A stretch of DNA of 64,000 nucleotides from G965222505 sp965222505 (GTDB lineage: Bacteria; Bacteroidota; Rhodothermia; Rhodothermales; DATKEJ01): NCBI GenBank assembly GCA_965222505.1, contig OZ244956.1, positions 992,001 to 1,056,000 of the forward strand, in the 5' to 3' direction. Positions 8,254 through 17,893 of the stretch are shown one piece after another. How positions within the stretch are numbered: position 1 is the first letter of the stretch; every line of letters begins with the position of its first letter. The translations under genes were made by a program, and so were the position numbers. A model generated the notes under the pieces. That model saw nothing but the letters and a program-made list of their open reading frames with translations, did not search any database and was not told where the DNA came from.

Positions 8254-9564
8254 ATGGCTTCCCCTGACTACGGCGCCCGGCTCTTTCGCCGCCTCCTGGA
8301 ACGCGAACTGCCCGACTGGATCGCCGAAAACATCATTACCTCCGAGCAAGCTGAGGCGCTTGCCCAACGATACGCACTGGATACCCACGACGAGGAATCT
8401 TCGGGCTCATTCGTACGCACCATCTATACCGTTGGGGTGACCCTCATCGGCCTGGGGGTCATCAGTTTTGTGGCCGCCCACTGGGATGGCCTCCCGGCGA
8501 GCCTCAAGCTGCTGCTTGTGGTGGCGGTAATGCTGGTCTGCCACGGCCTGGGCTATCGCTGGTGGAAACAAACCGGTGCCCGTCCCAAACTTGGCCATAC
8601 CCTTGTGTTGCTGGGCACACTCATCTTTGGGGCCAACATCGGACTGGTGGCGCAGATTTTCCATATCGAAACCAATGTAGCCTATCAGGCCTATGGCTTT
8701 TGGGCCATTGGGGCGCTCGGCATGGCCTATGCGGTTGATAGTATCCCCCATTTTCTGCTGGCGCTGGGGACCTCTTTTGCATGGTATGTTGGTTGGATCA
8801 ACGACCATGAGCATGCCCTGAACCTGTATCCGTATCTAATGGCTGGGGCATTACTGCCAGCGGCCTTCCGAAGACATGCTGTGGGTTTGTTCTGGATTAC
8901 CCTGCTCTTCCTCGGCATTGCGGTCCTGATGGGAGCAGGCTTCGACGGTGGGGAGGGTTGGTGCGTCATCGTAGCCGCCCTGTGTATCGGGTTGTGCTAC
9001 TACGGCTGGGGCCGATGGGCCGATGGACAACCCGTCTACCGCAGTTTCGCCCGCCCGGCCATGAGCCTGGGTGTACTGGCCATCGCGGTACCCCTGTACC
9101 TGTTTACCTTCCACGATGTAGCCCGTGAAATCCGCTTTGAATCCATGAACGGCTGGGGATGGATGCCGGTATGTGGGGTTATGCTTGCACTGACCATCAT
9201 GTTCTGGAGCCGGTTTTACCAACCCAGCGGCCAACCGGCCACGTTATTCAACAATGCCGTCCTGGCCGGCGGCATCGGGACTGGCTTAAGCCTGTTTTTA
9301 CCCTACGTCATACAAGTTTTTGCATTCAATATCCTGGCCTTCTGCTTAGCCGGGGCTGTGGTCTGGCGGGGTGTTCAACTCAGGGACCGGCGGCTCTTCT
9401 GGCTCGGCACTGCCTTTGTGGTGTTGCTCATCGCAAGCCGGTTTTTCGAGTACACGACGGGGCTGCTCATTAAGTCGGCCGCGTTTATTATGTGCGGCGT
9501 GTTGCTCATCTTGGCCGGCGTACGCTTCGAACGGTATATGAAACAGCAGGAGACAGAATCATGA
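8254..9564 (+). CDS. DUF2157-family multi-pass membrane protein
   Basis: About 436 residues. The cytoplasmic N-terminal segment (LERELPDWIAENIITSEQAEALAQRY) is the DUF2157 signature, followed by about 11-12 transmembrane helices from residue ~60 to the end. The function of the family is not established. I chose the ATG at 8254 (MASPDYG); an upstream in-frame extension to 8128 adds a non-family segment. It overlaps the next gene by ATGA, so the two are translationally coupled, which is the common arrangement for DUF2157 with GDYXXLXY proteins. Confidence 0.85.
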   Translation: MASPDYGARLFRRLLERELPDWIAENIITSEQAEALAQRYALDTHDEESSGSFVRTIYTVGVTLIGLGVISFVAAHWDGLPASLKLLLVVAVMLVCHGLGYRWWKQTGARPKLGHTLVLLGTLIFGANIGLVAQIFHIETNVAYQAYGFWAIGALGMAYAVDSIPHFLLALGTSFAWYVGWINDHEHALNLYPYLMAGALLPAAFRRHAVGLFWITLLFLGIAVLMGAGFDGGEGWCVIVAALCIGLCYYGWGRWADGQPVYRSFARPAMSLGVLAIAVPLYLFTFHDVAREIRFESMNGWGWMPVCGVMLALTIMFWSRFYQPSGQPATLFNNAVLAGGIGTGLSLFLPYVIQVFAFNILAFCLAGAVVWRGVQLRDRRLFWLGTAFVVLLIASRFFEYTTGLLIKSAAFIMCGVLLILAGVRFERYMKQQETES

Positions 9565-10091
9565 GTGGCTTCTTTGGATCACAGCGTACCCGCTTTGGCT
9601 TGGCCGTTGGGCTCCAGTTGCTCATCCTGGCCCTGATCCCCAGCGGCATGTACATTCCGCGCTGGTTTGGCACAGATGTGGAACTCAAAACGGCACCGGT
9701 AGACCCCTATACGATCCTGAGCGGGTATTACGTCCGCCTCGGCTACGAAATCGCACAACCGGTTATTCCCGGCTGGCAAGACTACGGCCACAATAAACCG
9801 GCTTACGTGGTCCTGGCCCCAACCCCTGAAGGCCATTGGGACGTCACGGACATCTATCCTGAAAAACCAGGTCGCCTTCCGCAAGGCAGTGTGATGATCC
9901 GCGGATGGGTACGGGGCAACCGGATTCATTACGGCATTGAATCCTACTTCATCCCGGAAAGCCAGCGCCAAACCATCGAAGACGACCTGCGTGCACACCG
10001 GGATGCCGCCCGTGTGGACATTCGGGTCGATACCTGGGGCCGTGCCACCCTGATGCGTCTCCGCATCGAAGACCGCGTCTACGATTATTAG
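9561..10091 (+). CDS. GDYXXLXY-type membrane-anchored protein
   Basis: About 176 residues with one N-terminal transmembrane helix (FGLAVGLQLLILALIPSGMYI), then a soluble domain containing SGYYVRLGYEI, a variant of the GDYxxLxY motif that names the family. The ATG overlaps the stop of the DUF2157 gene by 4 nt. These two families are often encoded together and probably act as a unit in the membrane; the role is unknown. The 3' end overlaps the end of the convergent fused E1 gene by 4 nt. Confidence 0.82.
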   Translation: MSGFFGSQRTRFGLAVGLQLLILALIPSGMYIPRWFGTDVELKTAPVDPYTILSGYYVRLGYEIAQPVIPGWQDYGHNKPAYVVLAPTPEGHWDVTDIYPEKPGRLPQGSVMIRGWVRGNRIHYGIESYFIPESQRQTIEDDLRAHRDAARVDIRVDTWGRATLMRLRIEDRVYDY

Positions 10092-12202
10092 AAGTCCAGC
10101 ACGGACCGGGCGGCATTGAGGACGTCCTTGTCATTGGGCAGTGCGGCTTCTTCAAGCGGACCGGCAAACGGAACGGGCGTGAACTTGCCCCCTACCCGGC
10201 GCACCGGTGCATCCAAATCCCGGAATGCGCGGTCGGTGATTTGGGCCACCAATTCACCGCCAAATCCGAGGAACTCATGGTCTTCATGGACCACCAGCGC
10301 CCGGTTGGTTTTGCGTACTGAGGTTAAGACGGTCTCGATGTCCAGCGGGACAATGCTGCGCAGGTCAATGATTTCGACGGAAAGGCCTTCTTTTTCCAGA
10401 ATGCGGGCGGCATCCTGGGATTTATAGACCATCGCACCGTAGGTGATGAGCGTCAGATCCGTGCCTTCACGGACGATACGGGCTTTGCCGAACGGCACCA
10501 GATAATCCACATCGGGCTCGGGCGTGCGGGCCGCAGGTTGGCGATAGAGCCATTTGTGTTCGAGGAACAACACCGGGTCTTCGGAGCGGATGGCCGTTTT
10601 GAGCATGCCCTTGGCATCAGACGCGCACGAGGGCATCACCACCACCAGACCGGGTGTATGCCCAAAGATGGCTTCAATGTTTTGCGAGTGGTACGGGCCA
10701 CCGTGGATGTACCCCCCGATGGGTACCCGCATCACGACTGGGCAGCCCCAGGTTCCGTTCGACCGGTACCGAAAACTGGAAATCACGTTGCGCAACGGCT
10801 GCATACCGGGCCAGATGTAATCCCCAAACTGAATCTCAATGACAGGTTTGAATCCGGCTGCCGCCCAACCAACCGATGTCCCTAAAATGGAGTTCTCGGC
10901 CAGGGGGGCGTTGAAACAACGGGTGTGCCCGAATTTCGCCGTCAGGCCACGGGTAGCGGTAAAGACCCCGCCTTTCCCATCGGCTACATCTTCGCCATAG
11001 ACAATGATGCGCTCGTCACGGGTCATTTCTTCGTGCAGCGCGTGGTTGATGGCATCGACCATCACAATCGGCTCACCGGACGGCTCTGAGGCTTCATACC
11101 TCAGGCCGAGGTCCCCTTCGAAAAAGACATGCTTTTCGACCGTTTCCGGGGCTGGATCGGGTTGTTGATCGGCCCAAACGGCGGCTTCGTCAATCTCGCG
11201 TTGGATGTCATCCCGAATGGCCTGGACATCATCAGCGGTGAAGATGCCGGCTTCGATGAGGCGGAGTTCCAGGCGCTGGATGGGGTCGAACACCCGGTCC
11301 GCAGCCAGTTCTTCCTCGGTCCGGTACTTCATGTGGTTATCTGAGGAGGAGTGGGGCAACAACCGGACGACTTCCGAGACCATACAGACCGGGCCTTCGC
11401 CACGGCGCATCCGTTCCACCGCTGCTTTTGCGGCGGCATAGACCTGGAAAAAATCGGTGCCGTCTACCTTGCAGCGGGCCAGGTTCTGGAAGCCTTCGAC
11501 GACGTCGTAGATGGACCCCCCTGCAGTTTGTTCACTGCGGTGGACCGAAATGGCGTAGGCATTGTCCTGCACATGGAATAGCACCGGCAATTTTTCGCGG
11601 GCGGCCCAGTTCAGGGCTTCGTGGAAGGCCCCTTGGGAGGTTGACCCATCCCCACCGGACACGTAGACATACGCATCTTCGCCCCGGCGCTGGATGGCTT
11701 GCCCGAGTCCTACAGCAGGCAAATACTGCGCCCCAACAGACGAAGACGGCAACAGAATGTTGAGTTCGGGCGAGGAAAAGTGCTCCGGCATTTGCCGGCC
11801 GCCGGAAGTGATGTCATCGGCCTTCGAAAAGTGCGCCATGAGGGCATCCTTGACGGAAATGCCAACCGTCATACAGTAGGTCATATCCCGATAGTACGGA
11901 CACGTCCAGTCATACCCTTGACGGGCGTGTAACCCAATACCCACCTGGGCGGCTTCATGGCCCGAGGTGCCGATATGGAAAAAGCCCTTGCCCTGTTTAA
12001 GCAGGGTTAGCATTTTGTCGTCCAGGCGGCGGGCCGTCAGCATGGTGCGGTAGGCTTGCACCAGCGTGTCTGGATCAAAATCGGCAGGGCCTACCGGGAT
12101 CAGTTCCAGATCGCCTTCATAGCGAACCCGTGCCGCAGTATCGTTGACCGGCAGTTCGGCAACGTCGGTTCCTGGAAGCGCTTTTTTCGAAGTCTTTGGC
12201 AT
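10088..12202 (-). CDS. Fused alpha-beta E1 component of a branched-chain 2-oxoacid dehydrogenase
   Basis: A 704-residue thiamine-diphosphate enzyme that decarboxylates 2-oxoacids and passes the acyl group to the lipoyl E2. The alpha part (~45-350) has the ThDP motif GDGSTSQGAFHEALNW (184-199) with Asn214, and a phosphorylation-loop-like HSSSDNHMKYR. The beta part (~370-704) has YGEDVADGKGGVF, GGYIHGGPYHSQ, PGLVVVMPS and the C-terminal VVHEDHEFLGFGGE. Separate alpha and beta chains are more usual; the fusion is known in Bacteroidota relatives. E2 and E3 are not in the window. BCKDH is favoured over pyruvate dehydrogenase by motif style, but this is not certain. Confidence 0.9.
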   Translation of the reverse strand: MPKTSKKALPGTDVAELPVNDTAARVRYEGDLELIPVGPADFDPDTLVQAYRTMLTARRLDDKMLTLLKQGKGFFHIGTSGHEAAQVGIGLHARQGYDWTCPYYRDMTYCMTVGISVKDALMAHFSKADDITSGGRQMPEHFSSPELNILLPSSSVGAQYLPAVGLGQAIQRRGEDAYVYVSGGDGSTSQGAFHEALNWAAREKLPVLFHVQDNAYAISVHRSEQTAGGSIYDVVEGFQNLARCKVDGTDFFQVYAAAKAAVERMRRGEGPVCMVSEVVRLLPHSSSDNHMKYRTEEELAADRVFDPIQRLELRLIEAGIFTADDVQAIRDDIQREIDEAAVWADQQPDPAPETVEKHVFFEGDLGLRYEASEPSGEPIVMVDAINHALHEEMTRDERIIVYGEDVADGKGGVFTATRGLTAKFGHTRCFNAPLAENSILGTSVGWAAAGFKPVIEIQFGDYIWPGMQPLRNVISSFRYRSNGTWGCPVVMRVPIGGYIHGGPYHSQNIEAIFGHTPGLVVVMPSCASDAKGMLKTAIRSEDPVLFLEHKWLYRQPAARTPEPDVDYLVPFGKARIVREGTDLTLITYGAMVYKSQDAARILEKEGLSVEIIDLRSIVPLDIETVLTSVRKTNRALVVHEDHEFLGFGGELVAQITDRAFRDLDAPVRRVGGKFTPVPFAGPLEEAALPNDKDVLNAARSVLDF

Positions 12203-12386
12203 GGGTCACTCTTGATGCATTGGTGTGTAGATCCTTGCGTTCAATACGGGTTGTATTGTACATATCGTCTCATGGCCCCAGACGTGCGGTATACCATGCG
12301 GATGCAACGCCTTCAATACCCCGTAGGTTGCACGGGATTTCCCGGCTCCACCAGATCTTTGCACGTCCGGCCAGGGATGGAAAACA

Positions 12387-13898
12387 TCACGTATTCAGTG
12401 ACACTTCAGCGGGTGTTTCGACCCCGTTGCGTTCCGGAATGAAAACGGCGCTTTCATGCGGAAGTTCGAACCAGAAGGTCGACCCCACGCCGGGTTTGCT
12501 TTCCAGATGGATGCCCTCACCGTGGGCGTGTAATATTTGTTTGACGATACTCAGCCCCAGACCGGAACCACCGCTCTTGCGTGACCGGGCCGGGTCCACC
12601 CGGTAGAACCGGTCGAAAATCCGTTCCTGGTGTGCTTTGCCGATACCCTTGCCGGTGTCCCGTACTTCCATACGCACCTTGCCCCCCCAGCGCTGGTATC
12701 GGCACCGAATCTGCCCTTCATCGGTGTAGGCAATGGCGTTTTCCACAAGGTTGGTCAGCACTTGCCGGATGCGGTTGCGGTCTCCAACTACATACATCGG
12801 TTCCGGTGTAACCCGGACTTGCAATTCCAGCCCTTTTTCCTCGGCCTGATACCGGGCTACTTCGCCGATGTCTTCGAAGAGTTCCTTGAGGTCAAACCTT
12901 TCCGGGTGGATAAGGTCCTTGCGGTATTCCAAACGGGCAATCTCGATCAAATCGGCGAAGAGGGTGTTGAGGCGTTGTAGGTTGGTGAGCCCCTTCTGTG
13001 CATACCGTTCGCGCATGGTCGGCTCCAGTTGGTCCCCGCCGAGGGCTTCGAGATAGCCGGAAATGGCAAAAATGGGATTGCGCACCTCGTGGCTCACATC
13101 CCCCAGAAACTCGTTCTGAATGCGAATCAGGGTTTGCAGGTCATTGATGTCCTCCCGAAACCGCTCTGCCATCCGATTCAGGCTCACCGACAGGTCCTGA
13201 AATTCGGAGGCTCGGGACTCCACCCGGATCTCTTCCTCCAGATCACCTTCGCTGATATCTCGCGCACTCTGGGTAAGGGCCTTGAGAGGTCGGGTGATGC
13301 GGGTTGAGGCAATCCAACTGCCCAGCAATGCCAGGACCAATGCCAGCACCATACTGACGATCAAGGTCGCCTGCATACGGGCCACAACGCTGTAGAGGGC
13401 AGGATTGATAATGCCCAGGCGGATGACGAGGCTTGACCCCGGTGTGCGGTAGGCCGCATAGAGGGTCCGGAGGCTATCCTGGCTTACCCGTTCGGCGGTA
13501 CCCTGGCCGGTGCTCAGGGCCTCGACGATTTCGGGTTGGTCGTACAGGGTCTCAACCTGATCGGTTGGCAGACCGTTTTGTACATCAATCAGCACGGAGT
13601 CCGCCTGCCCGACCGTTACGCGCAGTCCGGTCAACCGACTGAACTGCCGGGCGGTACGAAAAATTTCATCTTCCGAAATGGCCCGTTCGAGTTGGGCGGA
13701 TACTTGCTGGGCCTGAAGGCGAAGGCTTTGCTGCAATTCCCGTTCCAGCCGGTTCTGGAGCACGATCAACGCATACAGTCCGACGGCCACCACCGCAATG
13801 CCGACGAACAACGCGAAGGTGCCCATCATCCAAAACTGCGTGGGGGCACGCCTTGGAAAATCGAAACCAGAAGGCCAGATTGGGGAAAGTTTACTCAC
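12387..13898 (-). CDS. Sensor histidine kinase, PhoR-like, with HAMP domain
   Basis: A 503-residue membrane kinase starting at GTG. Transmembrane helix 1 spans ~23-48, a periplasmic sensor region ~49-175, transmembrane helix 2 ~177-198 and a HAMP domain ~196-250. The HisKA H-box GDVSHEVRNP has His270 as the phosphorylation site. The N-box is NLVENAIAYT, followed by DTGKGIG and GGSGLGLSIV. It phosphorylates a response regulator, most likely the one encoded 136 nt upstream. The input signal is unknown. The spacer between the two genes holds direct repeats and a small hairpin. Confidence 0.93.
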   Translation of the reverse strand: MSKLSPIWPSGFDFPRRAPTQFWMMGTFALFVGIAVVAVGLYALIVLQNRLERELQQSLRLQAQQVSAQLERAISEDEIFRTARQFSRLTGLRVTVGQADSVLIDVQNGLPTDQVETLYDQPEIVEALSTGQGTAERVSQDSLRTLYAAYRTPGSSLVIRLGIINPALYSVVARMQATLIVSMVLALVLALLGSWIASTRITRPLKALTQSARDISEGDLEEEIRVESRASEFQDLSVSLNRMAERFREDINDLQTLIRIQNEFLGDVSHEVRNPIFAISGYLEALGGDQLEPTMRERYAQKGLTNLQRLNTLFADLIEIARLEYRKDLIHPERFDLKELFEDIGEVARYQAEEKGLELQVRVTPEPMYVVGDRNRIRQVLTNLVENAIAYTDEGQIRCRYQRWGGKVRMEVRDTGKGIGKAHQERIFDRFYRVDPARSRKSGGSGLGLSIVKQILHAHGEGIHLESKPGVGSTFWFELPHESAVFIPERNGVETPAEVSLNT

Positions 13899-13919
13899 TC
13901 AGAATAATGGTCAATGATC

Positions 13920-13990
13920 AAACGAGCCGAAGGCGACTAACCGACAGGTTCACGTCAGTAAACGGAGTAAACGAGCCGAAGGCGACTAAC
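13920..13990. repeat. Direct repeat pair between the regulator and kinase genes
   Basis: GAGCCGAAGGCGACTAAC, with a few flanking bases, occurs twice (13920-13941 and 13969-13990, period 49 bp). They are separated by CAGGTTCACGTCAGTAAACG. A variant of this separator (GAGGTTCACGCAAGTAAACG) is found upstream of moaA near 41765-41784. Dispersed intergenic repeat; function unknown. Confidence 0.75.
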
Positions 13991-14005
13991 GCAAGTAAAC
14001 GTAGT

Positions 14006-14029
14006 AATGGTCAATGACCATTGACCATT
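14006..14029. repeat. Short heptamer-type palindrome AATGGTCAAT/ATTGACCATT
   Basis: Two 10-bp arms pair across a GACC loop, just after the stop of the response-regulator gene. The arm sequence is the same TCAATGG theme as at 2344-2432. It could cap or attenuate the transcript between regulator and kinase. Confidence 0.75.
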
Positions 14030-14034
14030 CTTAT

Positions 14035-14751
14035 TTACGCGTCGGCTGGTTTTTCTTCGACTTCCTCGATGAACCGGTAACCGACTCCACGTACCGTCTG
14101 GATGTGCCGGGCAAAGTCGCCCAGCTTTTCACGGAGGTTTTTGATGTGGGCATCAACCGTCCGCTCGGTAACCATCATGGCATCTTTCCAGATCGTCTCC
14201 AGCAGTTGTTGCCGGGTAAAAGCCTTGCGCGGATGCCGGACCAGATACAGCAGCAGTTCAAACTCTGTGTACGTCAGGCCCAGGTCTTTTTCGCCCAGCG
14301 TGGCACGGAATTCGTCTTCGTAGATGGTCAGGTCCTTGACCGTAATGGTCCGGCTTTCTTCCACACCGGCGCGGCGCAGCACAGCTTTGACGTGGGCCAC
14401 CAGCACTTGTGGGGAGACCGGCTTGGTCAGGTAGTCGTCGGCCCCCAACATGAGGCCGCGCACCTGGTCTTCTTCCTCAGCCTTGGCACTCAGGAAAATG
14501 ATCGGGATCATCTCCGTCTCCACCCGTGAGCGAAGCCGGCGGCAAATCTCCAGCCCGTCGATATGCGGCAGCATGATGTCTAGGATGATCAGATTAACTT
14601 CCGGCGTAACTTTGCGCATGGCTTCTTCGCCATCATACGCCGTAATTACTTCATAGCCTTCCTTCTTGATAAAGTGGGTAACTACCTCTACAACATCCTC
14701 CTCATCATCTACGACGAGGATGGTAATTTCAGAAGGCGTGGACGTAACCAT
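14035..14751 (-). CDS. OmpR/PhoB-family response regulator
   Basis: A 238-residue protein. The receiver domain (~10-125) has the acidic pair DDEED, the phospho-acceptor Asp58 in LIILDIMLP and Lys in YLTKPVSP. The winged-helix DNA-binding domain (~135-230) has TYTEFELLLYLVRHP, VDAHIKNLREKLG and RGVGYRF. It is a cytoplasmic transcription factor, probably the partner of the PhoR-like kinase downstream. The pair resembles PhoBR in layout, but nothing in the window shows phosphate control. Confidence 0.95.
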   Translation of the reverse strand: MVTSTPSEITILVVDDEEDVVEVVTHFIKKEGYEVITAYDGEEAMRKVTPEVNLIILDIMLPHIDGLEICRRLRSRVETEMIPIIFLSAKAEEEDQVRGLMLGADDYLTKPVSPQVLVAHVKAVLRRAGVEESRTITVKDLTIYEDEFRATLGEKDLGLTYTEFELLLYLVRHPRKAFTRQQLLETIWKDAMMVTERTVDAHIKNLREKLGDFARHIQTVRGVGYRFIEEVEEKPADA

Positions 14752-14954
14752 AAGAGTAACCGTTTAGGTGAATAAAGCCGGGGCCAGGCCAGGCGGCGGC
14801 ACGCACTCCGACTTGGTTTTCAATAATTAATGGGTGCGAAAAACGAGGTGGGTGTATATAAGGAGTATTGCCTTTGAGGGTACAACATCGGAATAACGCA
14901 CAACTTGGGTAATACAGCAATATATGAAAGTACGCGGAATGTTATGAAGGCGGA

Positions 14955-16100
14955 CTAAGGGTTTTTTTCGTTAGTGTACTGGCGTGGTACGCGTGCCGAG
15001 ACCCGGCAACAGATTTCATAAGGAATGGTATCTACCCAGTTTGCCACTTCATCGGCCGAGGGGCCTCCAACGCCAAACAGCACCGCGGTGTCTCCAATTT
15101 GGACGTTCCTCCCCCGCCCTTCAGGCGGCCCCAAATCCACCATGGTCATATCCATACATACGATACCCACCACCGGATAACGATGCCCACCAATGCCCAC
15201 TTCCGCCCGATTGGAGGCCTGGCGTGGGTAACCGTCGGCATACCCCACCCCGAGGGTTGCAATCCGGGTTCGGCGCGAGGCCGTCCAGGTGCGTCCGTAG
15301 GAAATCGTGGCGCCGGGTTCAACGGTTTTGATGTGCATCACACGGGTCCGTAGCGTCATCACGGGCTTGAGGGCTGCCGCCTCGGCCAGGTCCGGTGGCC
15401 CCGGCATGTATCCGTACAGAGCCACCCCGATCCGGACCAGTATGGGGATGCCTTCCGGTAACAGATCCGGCAACCGGTATATCGCTGCGCTGTTGGCCAC
15501 GTGGTACCATGGATTCTCCAATGGAACGTCTCTAAAAAGCGCCAGGAACGTCGCCACCTGTTCCCGTGCAAAACGGATGTCTCGGTCTTCCGATGTGGCC
15601 AGATGGGTCAACAAGCCCACGATTTCTACGCCGGGCGTTTCCCGCAGCATGTTGACGATGACCACGGCCTCGCCAGGCGACAGGCCGACGCGCCCCATAC
15701 CGGTATCGACCTGCACATGTACCCGCAGCCGTGCCCCAATGCCGGCGGCCACCACGACGGCATCGGCGACGGCCCGCGATGTGATGATCAGATCCAGGCC
15801 GGCACGGGCATAAATGGGGATATAGGCCCGCAGGGGCGCAGTAAAAACGAGAATGGGATCGGTCACCCCAGCGTTGCGCAGGCGCAGGGCTTCAGGCAGG
15901 GTGGCCACGGCAAACCAGCGGACCCCCTCTTCCTTTAACACATCCACCACCCGTTCGGCACCGTGCCCGTAAGCATCGGCCTTGACCACCCCCATAACAA
16001 CGGCCTCACCGGCTTGCTGCTGCAACCGACGGATATTGTGACGCAAATGGCCCAAGTGAATTTCGGCCACGGTCGGGGTAAGCACGGGCGGAGCGATCAT
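14955..16100 (-). CDS. alr: Alanine racemase
   Basis: PLP enzyme converting L- to D-alanine for peptidoglycan. At 381 residues it is normal length. The PLP lysine is in VVKADAYGHG (Lys40). VDTGMGRVG, ISYGRTW (the catalytic-tyrosine region of the C-terminal domain) and VCMDMTMVDLG are all present, ending RVPRQYTN as in the family. The ATG at 16100 is divergent from the M28 peptidase gene with a 92-bp shared upstream region that contains two direct copies of CCGTATAT. Confidence 0.97.
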   Translation of the reverse strand: MIAPPVLTPTVAEIHLGHLRHNIRRLQQQAGEAVVMGVVKADAYGHGAERVVDVLKEEGVRWFAVATLPEALRLRNAGVTDPILVFTAPLRAYIPIYARAGLDLIITSRAVADAVVVAAGIGARLRVHVQVDTGMGRVGLSPGEAVVIVNMLRETPGVEIVGLLTHLATSEDRDIRFAREQVATFLALFRDVPLENPWYHVANSAAIYRLPDLLPEGIPILVRIGVALYGYMPGPPDLAEAAALKPVMTLRTRVMHIKTVEPGATISYGRTWTASRRTRIATLGVGYADGYPRQASNRAEVGIGGHRYPVVGIVCMDMTMVDLGPPEGRGRNVQIGDTAVLFGVGGPSADEVANWVDTIPYEICCRVSARVPRQYTNEKNP

Positions 16101-16192
16101 ATTTGAAAAATAGGCATTCTGCGCGTCATCTGCCGAGGTACCGTATATTGGGAAACCCTCCCTGTTTCCGTATATCTAAACCACCTCATTCC

Positions 16193-17851
16193 ATGAAGCA
16201 CGTGTTGATGATAATCGCTGGCTGCCTGACGCTAGCCGCTTGCCAATCCCAACCTGAAACCTATTCCGGTTCCTCATCTCCTGCCCTAGAACGGATCACG
16301 CCCGATGCGCTGGCCGGGCACATTGAAACCCTGTCTTCAGATGCATTTGAAGGCCGCGGCCCTGCCTCGGAGGGAGAAACCCAGACCCTGAACTACCTCA
16401 CCGCTCAACTTGAAGCCCTGGGCGTCGGCCCCGGCAACGGCGACAGCTACCTGCAGGAAGTCCCGCTTGTTGCCATCACGGCCGATCCGGACATTACCTA
16501 TACCGTTACCGGCGGTACCGGCACCACCACCTATGCCTATGGTACCGAAATGATGGCCGGGAGCCGTCGGCTAACCGAAGAAATCACTCTGGAGGCCTCT
16601 GAACTGATCTTTGTAGGATACGGCGTGGTGGCCCCGGAATATGACTGGAATGATTACGCCGGGCTGGATGTAACAGGCAAAACGGTGGTCATCCTCGTCA
16701 ACGATCCCGGCTTCGCTACGCAAGACTCGACGCTCTTCAACGGCAATGCCATGACGTACTATGGGCGCTGGACTTACAAATATGAAGAGGCCAGTCGGCA
16801 AGGGGCTGCAGGTGCATTGATCGTACATGAAACCGACCCCGCTGGGTACCCGTGGGCGGTGGTTGCCAACAGTTGGTCCGGCCCACAATTTAACCTGGTC
16901 TCGGAAGATGGGAACGCCTCCCGCGTGGCTGTGGAAGGCTGGCTCACCTATGCATCCGCCCAGCAGGTCTTTGCCCAGGGCGGACAAGACTATAACGCGC
17001 TCAAAGCCCAGGCGGCCCAGCGCGGCTTTGAAGCCGTCCCGTTGGGGGTGTCCGGTGGATTGCGCATCAAGAACAGTTTCTCCGAATCGGTCTCTAATAA
17101 TGTGATCGCGATGATCCCCGGCGCCGAACGCCCTGAGGAGTACATCATCTACACGGCCCACTGGGACCACCTGGGGAAAGACCCCAACCTGGAAGGCGAC
17201 CAGATCTACAACGGGGCCGTAGACAACGCCACCGGCACAGCCGCCCTCCTGGTCCTGGCCAAAGCCTTCCAGCAGGCCGATCCAGCCCCGGCCCGGTCGA
17301 TCGTATTTCTGGCCGTAACCGCCGAAGAGCAAGGGCTTTTAGGATCCGCATATTACGGGCAAAACCCGGTGTATCCCACCAGTCAGACCGTGGCGGTATT
17401 GAATATGGATGCCCTCGGCAACTGGGGCAAGACGAACGATGTAACGGTCGTTGGCTATGGTAACTCGGAACTGGATGATTATGCCCGTATAGCCGCCGAA
17501 GCCCAGGGCCGATACCTCCGCCCTGATCCGGACCCGCAGAAAGGGTATTACTACCGTTCAGACCATTTCAGCTTTGCCAAGGTCGGCATCCCGGCGTTGT
17601 ATCTGGATTCCGGCATTGACCACGTTGCGCATGGCGAAGCCTGGACGCAGGAGCGCATTGCGGATTATACCGCCAACCGCTACCACAAACCCGCCGATGA
17701 GTACGACCCTGAAACCTGGGACCTGACCGGCACGGCTACAGATGTGCAACTCCTCTACACCATCGGCAGCACCCTGGCCGGAGAATCGACCTTTCCCAAT
17801 TGGACAGACGGCAACGAGTTCAAAGCCCTCCGTGACGCCGACCGCCCCTGA
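16193..17851 (+). CDS. M28-family zinc aminopeptidase lipoprotein with PA domain
   Basis: About 552 residues. A lipoprotein signal ends in LAAC (Cys17), so it is periplasmic and membrane-anchored. A protease-associated domain insert lies around residues 150-250 (YEEASRQGAAGALIVHE). The M28 metal/catalytic set is complete: TAHWDHLG, NGAVDNATGTAAL, AEEQGLLGS with the catalytic glutamate, NMDALG, and SDHFSFAKVGIPALY with the last histidine. It probably trims peptides in the periplasm. I chose the ATG at 16193; the frame extends to 16103 but that would run through the promoter region shared with alr. Confidence 0.93.
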   Translation: MKHVLMIIAGCLTLAACQSQPETYSGSSSPALERITPDALAGHIETLSSDAFEGRGPASEGETQTLNYLTAQLEALGVGPGNGDSYLQEVPLVAITADPDITYTVTGGTGTTTYAYGTEMMAGSRRLTEEITLEASELIFVGYGVVAPEYDWNDYAGLDVTGKTVVILVNDPGFATQDSTLFNGNAMTYYGRWTYKYEEASRQGAAGALIVHETDPAGYPWAVVANSWSGPQFNLVSEDGNASRVAVEGWLTYASAQQVFAQGGQDYNALKAQAAQRGFEAVPLGVSGGLRIKNSFSESVSNNVIAMIPGAERPEEYIIYTAHWDHLGKDPNLEGDQIYNGAVDNATGTAALLVLAKAFQQADPAPARSIVFLAVTAEEQGLLGSAYYGQNPVYPTSQTVAVLNMDALGNWGKTNDVTVVGYGNSELDDYARIAAEAQGRYLRPDPDPQKGYYYRSDHFSFAKVGIPALYLDSGIDHVAHGEAWTQERIADYTANRYHKPADEYDPETWDLTGTATDVQLLYTIGSTLAGESTFPNWTDGNEFKALRDADRP

Positions 17852-17893
17852 TGCAAACATCCACAACAGGATCCATGAGGCATGAAATAGGGT

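Noticed and set aside
16103..16192. Longer start for the M28 lipoprotein
   Set aside because: It would remove the lipoprotein signal from the N-terminus and cover the shared promoter with alr.
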